Below are positions 1 through 9,124 of a stretch of 64,000 bases of DNA, one piece after another. The stretch is from Gemmatimonadota bacterium. Its GTDB lineage: Bacteria > Gemmatimonadota > Gemmatimonadetes > Gemmatimonadales > GWC2-71-9. The position numbers and the translations under genes are program-made. The notes below the pieces were generated by a model that had not been told where the DNA came from, did no database searches, and worked only from the letters and a program-made list of their open reading frames with translations. The stretch is from positions 1-64,000 of the forward strand of contig JAJCZX010000006.1 in NCBI GenBank assembly GCA_029262195.1, read 5' to 3'. The stretch's first letter is position 1. Every line of letters starts with the position of its first letter.

Positions 1-1425
<1,425 letters not shown>

Positions 1426-1574
1426 AGTTTATAATTCTGAGCTCTTCCGAACGATCTGGTTTTTACCATGTCGTCAGAATCACTATTTTAAATTCGGAGT
1501 TTTTCCTCACGACGAACGTCCGAACGCTCGTCGCTAATAACGGAACCGCACTCCTGATGATTCCCATTCGATCG

Positions 1575-1587
1575 ATTATCAAAGATC
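1575..1587 (-). promoter_or_regulatory. boxA-like antitermination site
   Basis: The minus strand reads GATCTTTGATAAT just downstream of the leader hairpin. This resembles the boxA core (CTCTTTAA/GA) bound by NusB-S10 in rRNA leaders. Position in the 16S leader supports the reading; the match is imperfect. Confidence 0.45.
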
Positions 1588-1590
1588 ATG

Positions 1591-1617
1591 TCCCCGTCGA
1601 GAAAAAATCTCGTGGGG
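1591..1617 (-). promoter_or_regulatory. Hairpin at the start of the rRNA leader
   Basis: The arms TCCCC..CGAGA and TCTCG..GGGGA form a nearly perfect stem around a loop of five T, immediately after the predicted start site. It is not followed by a U tract, so it is more likely a leader structure or processing element than a terminator. Confidence 0.5.
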
Positions 1618-1625
1618 AGCATGCA

Positions 1626-1654
1626 ATTGTACCTACCACTCCCGCATGTGTCAA
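1626..1654 (-). promoter_or_regulatory. Strong sigma-70-type promoter of the rRNA operon
   Basis: On the minus strand the -35 is a perfect TTGACA (1649-1654), the spacer is exactly 17 bases, and the -10 is TACAAT (1626-1631, 5 of 6). Transcription would start near 1619 and leave a leader of about 190 bases before mature 16S. This is the best match to consensus that I found in the window, as expected for an rRNA operon. Confidence 0.8.
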
Positions 1655-2076
1655 GGGTTAGAAAGTCGCGAATTTAGGAGGAGAACCCCTGAGTTTTGAT
1701 CCCGAGCCGGTCCTAACCAGCCACTATCGAGCCCGTGACGCCGATTCTTCCCCATAAAACCTGGGGATTCCTATCCAATCCCTGGCTGGGCTGACGCCCG
1801 AAAAAGTACCAAAAAATCCGATTTAAGCCCTTGTTTTACATTGACTTGACTCTAAGCGCCAGAGTTTCGGTAGTTAAATACTGGTGACAAATTTACATCT
1901 CGACACCAAAAACCATCCTGACTTACATCATAGATCGTCAAATAACGAGTTGCCGCAAACAGGAATGATCTACAATTTCGGTGGTTATTACTGCCCGATG
2001 TTAGAATAGCTGAGACCTATTTCCCGGGCACGCCTTAAGTGAATTCAGTTTGCAGCCGCCCGTTCTCCAGGAGACC
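1655..2076. other. Divergent spacer between rRNA promoter and kdsB
   Basis: About 420 bases with no credible reading frame. It must hold the kdsB promoter. The overlapping TTGACTTGACT at 1841-1851 is a possible -35 on the plus strand, but no good -10 lies at the right distance, and TAGAAT at 2002-2007 has no convincing -35. I could not assign a promoter with confidence. Confidence 0.5.
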
Positions 2077-2835
2077 ATGAAAGTCACTATTGCAATTCCA
2101 GCCCGTCTGGAATCAACCAGACTACCGGAGAAACTTCTGATGGAAGTGTCGGGCAAGCCGGTGTTGCGACACGCCTGGGAAGCCACTCGGACCTGGACAC
2201 GGGCAGACGACGTTGTGGTACTGACCGACTCACCCCGCATTCGGAACGAAGCAGTTTCCTGGGGGGCATCGGTCGTCGAAACCGCTTCTACCTTTCGCAA
2301 CGGTACCGAGAGGATCGCGTCGGTTGCTGACGGTTTTGACAGCGATCTGGTAATCAATGTTCAGGGGGATCAAGTCGGAGTGACTCATGACCTCCTCGAC
2401 CAACTGTTATCCACCTGGGGCGACCATTCCGAAAAGGTTGTGACACCGATTTTTAGAATTGACGATTTGTCAGACAACGCTAATTGTGACGTCGTCAAGG
2501 TACGCATTAACAACTCGGGCGAAGCCGTAGATTTTTCACGGCGACCACAAGCAGGACGTATGGAATCGGAAGAAGACGGCGGTGATCATCCGGGTTGGAG
2601 ACACGTGGGAGTTTACGGTTACAGCCCTGCCCTCCTCCAGGCCTATTCCAACCTCCCCCCTTCAGAGAACGAAATGCGCGAACGGCTTGAGCAATTGCGA
2701 TTCACCCACAACGGCTTCTCAATCCAGACCTTTGAGACACATCGGAAACCAATCTCAATTGATTCCATGGGCGATGTAGTGAGAACAAACCAACTGGCTG
2801 ACCGAATTAGCAGACGTTTGTTAAGAAATCTTTAA
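2077..2835 (+). CDS. kdsB: 3-deoxy-manno-octulosonate cytidylyltransferase family
   Basis: KdsB activates Kdo with CTP to CMP-Kdo in the cytoplasm for lipopolysaccharide inner core, which implies an outer membrane with Kdo. The 252-residue product starts IAIPARLESTRLPEKLL, the family's CTP-binding N-terminus, followed by GTERIA, VINVQGDQ, WRHVGVYGYSP, and a C-terminal SIDSMGDV corresponding to the VDTPEDL metal site. The ATG at 2077 was chosen because CCAGGAG lies 4-5 bases upstream; a TTG at 2050 is possible but less likely. Oddities: the normally invariant QGDEP is QGDQV, and the usual FSRAPIPYPR segment is FSRRPQAGR, so it is a divergent member that could use a Kdo analogue such as 8-amino-Kdo. 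Confidence 0.82.
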   Translation: MKVTIAIPARLESTRLPEKLLMEVSGKPVLRHAWEATRTWTRADDVVVLTDSPRIRNEAVSWGASVVETASTFRNGTERIASVADGFDSDLVINVQGDQVGVTHDLLDQLLSTWGDHSEKVVTPIFRIDDLSDNANCDVVKVRINNSGEAVDFSRRPQAGRMESEEDGGDHPGWRHVGVYGYSPALLQAYSNLPPSENEMRERLEQLRFTHNGFSIQTFETHRKPISIDSMGDVVRTNQLADRISRRLLRNL

Positions 2836-3040
2836 GTTAAAGGATTACTCTTACCCTTCGCTAACATGCATGGCAGCTTGAACATTAGGTAAGCACCCGC
2901 TCAATCGTTTGGTTTCTTCACAACACGATTCACCTGATTATCCTGGGCCATGGTGACCCAACCTGAAACCTCCGAGCGCGGCCGGTTGCACCCTTCAACG
3001 CGCGGGCCGCAGCATTGCAGAGAGAAAGAAGTTGTGCACG

Positions 3041-3343
3041 ATGGCGTATCGGGAAGCGACAAATTCCGAGAGCAACGTGGGCGAAACGATGCTTCGAGCA
3101 ACTATGGACCTTTCCATCGGTATGGACAGTTCCGGAAATTTTCTCGCTGATGCCGTCGACCACAGCGCCGCGGGAATACCCCCCCTGATAAGTATTTACG
3201 ACCGAGCCGTAGGTCCGACGGAACTCACGGATTGGGTTGATCTCGAAATACCGGCGACCTTTAGATATCGAAAAGCTCCGCACGTTCGTTGCCAGCTCAA
3301 AATAACAAACCAGGATGAAGTTTTTTCGAGGTACGGATGGTGA
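3041..3343 (+). CDS. N-terminal PAS segment of sensor kinase, split by frameshift
   Basis: This frame encodes about 94 residues ending ..FRYRK..HVRCQLKITNQDEV, which looks like the start and middle of a PAS domain. Adding one T to the T6 run at 3321-3326 continues it as DEVFFEVRMVKHGPDEF..LVRDVTSR, a typical PAS/PAC C-terminus whose second half sits in the next gene's frame. I therefore read 3041-6075 as one gene (1011 residues if repaired). The ATG at 3041 follows AGAAAGAAG, a fair ribosome site. As it stands, this frame would end at the TGA at 3341-3343, overlapping the downstream ATG at 3337. Confidence 0.65.
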   Translation: MAYREATNSESNVGETMLRATMDLSIGMDSSGNFLADAVDHSAAGIPPLISIYDRAVGPTELTDWVDLEIPATFRYRKAPHVRCQLKITNQDEVFSRYGW

Positions 3344-6075
3344 AGCACGGACCAGATGAATTCACCAAGTTGGTCCGAGACGTGACATCCCGCGCTGAAT
3401 TGGAGAAGGGCCTGCGTAGATACGAGCACATCCTTTCGACCACAAAGGACATGATTGCCCTCGTTCGCAGCGATTTCACTTATGAGGTAACGAACGAAGC
3501 CTACGGGAGAGCGCTCGGACTAACTGCAGGAGAGATCACTGGACGTCTCATGACCGACGTTCTGGGGCTGGAAACTTTCACCAGGGTTGTCAAACCGCGT
3601 GCCGAGCGTTGTCTGGCTGGCGAGGCCATCACCTTCGAGGCCTGGTTCGACTACCCCGTCACCGGTCGACGTTTCATGTCCGTCGCGTACGACCCCTATC
3701 GAGACCCCTCGGGAAAGGTACAGGGGATAGTCGTTTTAGCGCGAGATATCACGACCAGAAAGGAAACCGAAGCTGCCCTTGAGGCCAGTGAGGAACAATT
3801 CAGGTCTTTGGTTCAACACCTGAGGGTGGTTCCCTGGAGATTCGACCTGACGGAAAACAGGTTCACGTTCGTGGGCGACCAAAGTGAGGAAATCTTTGGT
3901 TACCCCTCGAGTTCGTGGACCGACATGGATTCATGGTCGCAGCGAATTTTTGCCGAAGACCGAAACTCGGCCATAAATTTTTGCATGGCCAGCTCCGAAC
4001 GCGGAGAAGACCATGAATTCGAATACCGCGCCGTTACCTCGACGGGAGACATCATCTGGGTTCATGACATCGTGCGTGTGACAAGCGATGAGTCCGGCGT
4101 CCCGCGCGAGTTAATCGGGCTAATGCTGGACATTACCAGGCGCAAGGGAATGGAGGAATCACTCCGTATCAGTGAGGAACGTTATCAGCAACTCTCTGGA
4201 ATGACCTCCGATTTCGTTTTCCGCACCACTTTTGTCGGCCAATCCGAGACGGAGCTGGAATGGATTTCTGACGGTTTCACAAGGCTAACCGGTTATAGCC
4301 TGGATGAAGTCAGAACCCATAAGCAATTGACAGCTTTCGTGCACCCGGAGGACATCGAAGCCTTCGAGGGTAACAACCGCAGACTGGTCGGCGGAAAAAC
4401 TGTCGATTTTCAATATCGGATTATTACTAAGACCGGAGACACAAGGTGGGTCAGATTATACGGTCGCCCGGAGTGGGACGAAACGGGGACTAAAGTAGTC
4501 GCGGCGCTGGGCGCCGTTAGAGACGTTACCAAACGTAAGGAAGCCGAAGAAGGGCTCCACGTTTTGGGCACCGCTATCGAACAGGGCCCGGCCACCGTAG
4601 TGATCACAGACGCTGACGGAATCATTCAATACGTCAACCAGAGGTTCTGCGATGTCACAGGCTATAGCTCTTCGGAAGTTATCGGGCGCAAACCAAGCTT
4701 GCTAAAAGGTGGTAACACCCCTCCCGAAGTTTACTCCGACCTCTGGGAAACGGTTCTTTCTGGCTCGAGCTGGCACGGAGAATTTCAGAACAAAAAGAAG
4801 AGCGGTGAGTTGTACTGGGAAAGCGGGTCGGTATCGTCGGTGGTCAACGAACGGGGCGAGATCACCCATCTTCTTTCGGTCCGAGAAGAAACCACCGAGC
4901 GCAAATTATTGGAATTGGCGAAGACAGAATTAGAACAACAGGTCCGGCGGTCTCAGAAGCTCGAAACAATCGGTACTTTGGCCGCCGGGATCGCTCACGA
5001 TTTCAACAACATTTTAACACCGATTCTCGGGTACACCGAATTGGCAATCGGCGAAGCCAACCCTGAAAGCAAACTCCGGGAAGATCTCTCCAAAGTTATG
5101 GAAGCTGCTGGACGGGCCAGAGATTTGGTTGATCGAATTCTCCTCTTTAGCAGGCAGACTGAACAAGAGCGCAAGTCGGTGGATATTCCAAGCCTGGCAA
5201 AAGAAGCTCTTTCGCTGGTTCGGGCGTCCATCCCATCAACGATTACGATCAAGGACTATATTGACGCGGACTGCGCGCGAGTTCTGGCCGACGGAACCCA
5301 GATTCATGAGGTTCTGGTGAACCTGTGTACCAACGCCTCCCAGGCAATGAAGGGACCTAAAGGGGTCCTGACAATCATAGTTGAGCAGGTGACGGTTGAA
5401 AGGTCTCTGACAGAGTCTAATCCATCGCTTAGAGAAGGCGATTACGTTAGCATAGCCGTTGAGGACACCGGGGTCGGCATGACGCCAGCAATAAAGGAGC
5501 GTATCTTCGAGCCGTTTTTCACCACCAGACGTTCTGAAAACGGAACGGGGATGGGACTGGCGGTGGTTCACGGCATAGTCCGAAACCACGACGGCGACAT
5601 AACGGTAAAGAGTGAACCTGGGATGGGATCGACTTTTACGGTTTACCTGCCGGTTTCAGACGAGATTTTGGAAACTGGAGAAGCCATCAAACCGAGAAAG
5701 ACCCCGGGCGCCGGAGAATCCATTCTAATCGTTGATGATGACCCGACCGTGGCAGATGTCGTAGCAAAAATGGTCCGGAAACTGGGATATAATGCTTTCC
5801 CAACCGCGAACGCCAGGGACGCGTTGTCGGAGTTAAAAACCAACCCATACCAACACGACCTCGTCATATCGGACTTAACCATGCCGGATCTAACAGGGGC
5901 CGAGCTTGCTGAGCAGGTTAATCAATTTGCCCTTCATATTCCGGTGTTGATAATGACCGGTTATGGCGAGAGTTTGGATCGGCATGCGCACTCGATCAAG
6001 AAGGTGATCGCCAAACCTGTGACGTTGAGTGCGCTGTCCGCGGCCATTCGAGAAGTATTGGCAAACAACGATTAA
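3337..6075 (+). CDS. Multi-PAS hybrid sensor histidine kinase with receiver domain
   Basis: 912 residues with no membrane segment, so a cytoplasmic sensor. Order: the tail of a first PAS domain (1-25), then four PAS domains (about 25-145, 148-275, 280-405, 405-530), each ending in a PAC-like motif (ARDITTRKE, MLDITRRK, VRDVTKRKE, REETTERK). Next come a HisKA dimerisation helix with phospho-acceptor His554 in GIAHDFNNILTPI, an HATPase with NLCTNASQAM, DTGVGM and GTGMGLAVVHG, and a C-terminal receiver with Asp846 in ISDLTMPD. The AHDFNN class usually relays phosphate through its own receiver. No partner regulator lies next to it. The N-terminal domain is split by a one-base deletion in T6 at 3321-3326. 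Signal unknown. Confidence 0.9.
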   Translation: MVKHGPDEFTKLVRDVTSRAELEKGLRRYEHILSTTKDMIALVRSDFTYEVTNEAYGRALGLTAGEITGRLMTDVLGLETFTRVVKPRAERCLAGEAITFEAWFDYPVTGRRFMSVAYDPYRDPSGKVQGIVVLARDITTRKETEAALEASEEQFRSLVQHLRVVPWRFDLTENRFTFVGDQSEEIFGYPSSSWTDMDSWSQRIFAEDRNSAINFCMASSERGEDHEFEYRAVTSTGDIIWVHDIVRVTSDESGVPRELIGLMLDITRRKGMEESLRISEERYQQLSGMTSDFVFRTTFVGQSETELEWISDGFTRLTGYSLDEVRTHKQLTAFVHPEDIEAFEGNNRRLVGGKTVDFQYRIITKTGDTRWVRLYGRPEWDETGTKVVAALGAVRDVTKRKEAEEGLHVLGTAIEQGPATVVITDADGIIQYVNQRFCDVTGYSSSEVIGRKPSLLKGGNTPPEVYSDLWETVLSGSSWHGEFQNKKKSGELYWESGSVSSVVNERGEITHLLSVREETTERKLLELAKTELEQQVRRSQKLETIGTLAAGIAHDFNNILTPILGYTELAIGEANPESKLREDLSKVMEAAGRARDLVDRILLFSRQTEQERKSVDIPSLAKEALSLVRASIPSTITIKDYIDADCARVLADGTQIHEVLVNLCTNASQAMKGPKGVLTIIVEQVTVERSLTESNPSLREGDYVSIAVEDTGVGMTPAIKERIFEPFFTTRRSENGTGMGLAVVHGIVRNHDGDITVKSEPGMGSTFTVYLPVSDEILETGEAIKPRKTPGAGESILIVDDDPTVADVVAKMVRKLGYNAFPTANARDALSELKTNPYQHDLVISDLTMPDLTGAELAEQVNQFALHIPVLIMTGYGESLDRHAHSIKKVIAKPVTLSALSAAIREVLANND

Positions 6076-6159
6076 GCGCCATCCCACCCACTGTGCCGTA
6101 GCCCCCCTTTCGATTACAATTCAGCGTTTATCCAAACGTGTCGACCACACCTCTATAAT

Positions 6160-8007
6160 ATGACGACCCAAAAACAACGCGAGACCGTAGAAACGGTAGT
6201 AATCAGGTTTGCTGGTGACTCCGGAGACGGAATGCAGCTAACTGGAAACCAATTCACTGTTTCCACTGCTCTTTCCGGCAACGACCTCGCAACGTTTCCA
6301 GATTATCCTGCAGAAATACGTGCGCCCGTCGGAACAACTTTCGGAGTCTCCTCTTTCCAGATCCACTTCGGATCTCACGACATCCTGACGCCCGGGGACA
6401 GCGTCGATGTACTGGTCGCGATGAACCCGGCTGCCCTTAAAGTGAACCTGGACACGCTCAAGGTCGGGGGTCTTATCGTAGCTGACGCCGATTCCTTCAC
6501 CGATCGGAACCTCTCGAAGGCCGGTTACGACTCCAACCCCCTCGTGGACGGTACAGTAGCCCCTTATCAGCTACTCGAATTGGAGGTTTCGCGCTTCACC
6601 CTGGAAGCAGTGGCTGAACTGAAACTTTCTAAGAAGGACGGACTTCGCTGTAAAAATTTCTGGACGCTGGGCCTGTTGATGTGGATGTTCGATCGGCCGC
6701 GAGACCCGGTGCACGAATGGATTAACAAGAAGTTCGCCAAACGCGAAGACCTTGCTCGGGCAAACACTGCTGCGCTCAACGCAGGACACATCTATGGCGA
6801 AACGGCCGAGCTCTCTGGAGTTACGGGTTATTCGGTTGCACCGGCGGAAGTTGCTCCCGGCACCTATAAAACCATTACCGGCACCGAAGGGCTGGCCCAG
6901 GGTCTTGTGGTCGGAGCCAGGGCAGCTGAAACCGAGGTTGTCTTCGCCTCATATCCGATTACTCCGGCCTCCCCCGTACTGCATTACCTTGCCGACCTGA
7001 AAGAATACGGAGTGATGACATTTCAGGCCGAAGACGAAATCGCCGCTGCCTGCGTCGCGATCGGGGCGTCTTTCGCCGGTAAGCTGGGGATCACTTCAAG
7101 TTCAGGTCCGGGCATTGCTCTCAAAGGCGAAGCCATCGGTCTGGCCGTGAGCACGGAACTTCCGATGATAATCATCAACGCTCAGAGGGCCGGCCCGTCC
7201 ACTGGAATGCCTACCAAGGCCGAACAGGCAGATCTTTTGCAGGCTCTCCACGGGCGTAACGGGGAGTCACCGATAGCCGTTTTGGCAGCGGCAACTCCTT
7301 CGGATAGTTTCGAGGTGGCCATTGAAGCGGTTCGGATCGCCACGCATTACATGACTCCCGTGATGCTCATGACCGACTCCTACCTGGTAAACGCCGCAGA
7401 ACCATGGCTGCTCCCTAACGCCGATGATCTTCCGTCGTTCCCCGCTCCCAAAGCCACTGAGACAGAAGGGTTTCACCCTTTCAAGCGAGACGAACGCGGT
7501 GTTCGCCCATGGGCTGTACCCGGGACACCCGGACTGGAGCACCGGATAGGCGGGTTGGAAAAAGGATTCGATTCCGGCAACATCTCCTACGACCCGACCA
7601 ACCACCAGCAAATGACGGATGCTCGGGCGGCAAAGATCGAAGCAATCGCCGACGACATTCCCAAACAAACAGTGGATTCGGGACCGCAAACCGGGAAACT
7701 GGTCGTAGTCGGCTGGGGCTCCACTCATGGATCGATCAAAACCGCCGTAGCCAGGGCTCAGGAAGAGGGGCTCGAAGTATCTCACGTCCACATCCGCTAC
7801 CTCTCCCCCTTGCCGAGAAACCTCGAAGCGGTGCTCAAAGGGTTCGACAAGGTGCTGGTGTCCGAGATGAACTCGGGACAACTACTCTCCATGCTCCGCG
7901 CCCGGTATTTAATACCCGCCGTCGGCCACAACCGGGTCACCGGGCAGCTCATCAGAGTCGATGATCTGGTTAACCAAATTCGGAACGTGTTGGAGGAGAC
8001 AAAATGA
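6160..8007 (+). CDS. korA: 2-oxoacid:ferredoxin oxidoreductase, fused gamma-alpha subunit
   Basis: 615 residues. The N-terminal gamma domain (about 14-190) begins VIRFAGDSGDGMQLTG. The alpha domain (about 215-615) contains SYPITPASPVLHYL, a TPP-dependent pyrimidine-binding fold, and EAIGLAVSTELPMIIINAQRAGPSTGMPT. With KorB it oxidatively decarboxylates a 2-oxoacid (2-oxoglutarate is most likely from the fused architecture) to the acyl-CoA, reducing ferredoxin. The last four bases overlap korB. No Shine-Dalgarno is visible; instead TATAAT (6154-6159) directly abuts the ATG, which would put transcription start inside the gene if it were a real -10. Substrate choice between 2-oxoglutarate and pyruvate cannot be decided by eye. 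Confidence 0.92.
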   Translation: MTTQKQRETVETVVIRFAGDSGDGMQLTGNQFTVSTALSGNDLATFPDYPAEIRAPVGTTFGVSSFQIHFGSHDILTPGDSVDVLVAMNPAALKVNLDTLKVGGLIVADADSFTDRNLSKAGYDSNPLVDGTVAPYQLLELEVSRFTLEAVAELKLSKKDGLRCKNFWTLGLLMWMFDRPRDPVHEWINKKFAKREDLARANTAALNAGHIYGETAELSGVTGYSVAPAEVAPGTYKTITGTEGLAQGLVVGARAAETEVVFASYPITPASPVLHYLADLKEYGVMTFQAEDEIAAACVAIGASFAGKLGITSSSGPGIALKGEAIGLAVSTELPMIIINAQRAGPSTGMPTKAEQADLLQALHGRNGESPIAVLAAATPSDSFEVAIEAVRIATHYMTPVMLMTDSYLVNAAEPWLLPNADDLPSFPAPKATETEGFHPFKRDERGVRPWAVPGTPGLEHRIGGLEKGFDSGNISYDPTNHQQMTDARAAKIEAIADDIPKQTVDSGPQTGKLVVVGWGSTHGSIKTAVARAQEEGLEVSHVHIRYLSPLPRNLEAVLKGFDKVLVSEMNSGQLLSMLRARYLIPAVGHNRVTGQLIRVDDLVNQIRNVLEETK

Positions 8008-9005
8008 CCGGTTCCACTGTCGAACTGAAAGCCAAAGATTTCGCCTCTGACCAGGAGGTCCGTTGGTGCCCCGGTTGCGGCGACTATGCAATCCTCAAAG
8101 CGGTGCAGCGAACTCTTCCTGGCCTTGGCGTGCCCAAGGAAAACTTTGTCTTCGTTTCAGGCATCGGTTGTTCCTCCCGATTCCCCTACTACATGTCAAC
8201 CTATGGATTCCACACGATCCACGGCAGAGGTCCGGCAATCGCAACGGGTGTGAAGGTTGCAAACCCCGAACTGGACGTGTGGTTGATCACCGGTGACGGA
8301 GATGCCCTCAGTATTGGCGGCAACCACCTCATTCATCTGTTACGCAGGAACGTTAACCTGCAGGTACTGCTCTTCAACAACGAAATCTACGGATTAACCA
8401 AAGGCCAATATTCGCCTACTTCGAAACGTGGCACACGCTCTCCAACCAGTCCGCGAGGGTCGGTCGAGCATCCGCTTTCTGCCGGTTGGTTGGCGATGGG
8501 AGCCGGAGCACATTTCGTGGCGCGCAGCATCGACACCGCGAAAGAACTCACTACCGTGTTAACTCGCGCCCATGAACACAAGGGCACCTCCCTGGTGGAG
8601 ATCCTACAGAATTGCATCGTGTTTAACGACGGCGTCTTCGAGGCGGTGACTGACCGGGCCACAGCAGCCGACAGACAGATCCATGTTGAGCACGGCAAGC
8701 CGCTGGTATTCGGTAAAGAAAAAAATCTCGGTTTGAAACTTAAGGCGGGATCGCTCACCGTTGAGGTTGTGACGATTGGCGGGAACGGCATTACAACAGA
8801 TGACATCATGGTGCACAACGAAAAAGACAAAGTGCTTGCTGCCCTTCTGCTTGGCATGGAAGCTCCCGAATTCCCTGTGGCTCTGGGCGTCATTTATTGC
8901 GACCCCGCACCAACCTATGAGCAGATGCTTTACGAACAGGTGCGTGAAGAAAGCCCGACCCTCGACTCTCTGCTTAACCGCGGACAGACATGGGAAGTGG
9001 TTTGA
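8004..9005 (+). CDS. korB: 2-oxoacid:ferredoxin oxidoreductase, beta subunit
   Basis: 333 residues. It carries the cysteines for the 4Fe-4S cluster (WCPGCGDYAIL, SGIGCSSR, LQNCIVFND) and the thiamine-diphosphate motif starting GDGDALSIGG and ending FNNEIYGLTKGQ. It starts in an ATGA overlap with korA, so the two subunits are translationally coupled. The product accepts the electrons released from the TPP intermediate and passes them to ferredoxin. It would supply reduced ferredoxin as well as succinyl-CoA or acetyl-CoA. Confidence 0.93.
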   Translation: MTGSTVELKAKDFASDQEVRWCPGCGDYAILKAVQRTLPGLGVPKENFVFVSGIGCSSRFPYYMSTYGFHTIHGRGPAIATGVKVANPELDVWLITGDGDALSIGGNHLIHLLRRNVNLQVLLFNNEIYGLTKGQYSPTSKRGTRSPTSPRGSVEHPLSAGWLAMGAGAHFVARSIDTAKELTTVLTRAHEHKGTSLVEILQNCIVFNDGVFEAVTDRATAADRQIHVEHGKPLVFGKEKNLGLKLKAGSLTVEVVTIGGNGITTDDIMVHNEKDKVLAALLLGMEAPEFPVALGVIYCDPAPTYEQMLYEQVREESPTLDSLLNRGQTWEVV

Positions 9006-9009
9006 GAGA

Positions 9010-9034
9010 ATGCAAAGTGCAGAGTGCAAAGTGA
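9010..9034 (+). repeat. Short GCAAAGT/GCAGAGT tandem repeat
   Basis: Just after the korB stop codon a heptamer is repeated three times with one change (GCAAAGT, GCAGAGT, GCAAAGT). It lies in the spacer before the M3 peptidase and resembles a decayed microsatellite. No function can be assigned. Confidence 0.5.
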
Positions 9035-9124
9035 GCGTACAGAACGCGCAATGAGAACCGTAAAATTGGAGATGAGTGCCCGGAATAGACCTGTGCCGAC
9101 ACTCGATAGAGGTGGTTTGCGATA

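Noticed and set aside
3321-3326. Programmed -1 ribosomal frameshift in the kinase gene
   Set aside because: T6 is a slippery run but there is no convincing downstream structure; an undercalled base or strain-level slippage is simpler.
7267-7881. 204-codon minus-strand frame inside korA
   Set aside because: Antisense shadow of a well-conserved gene.
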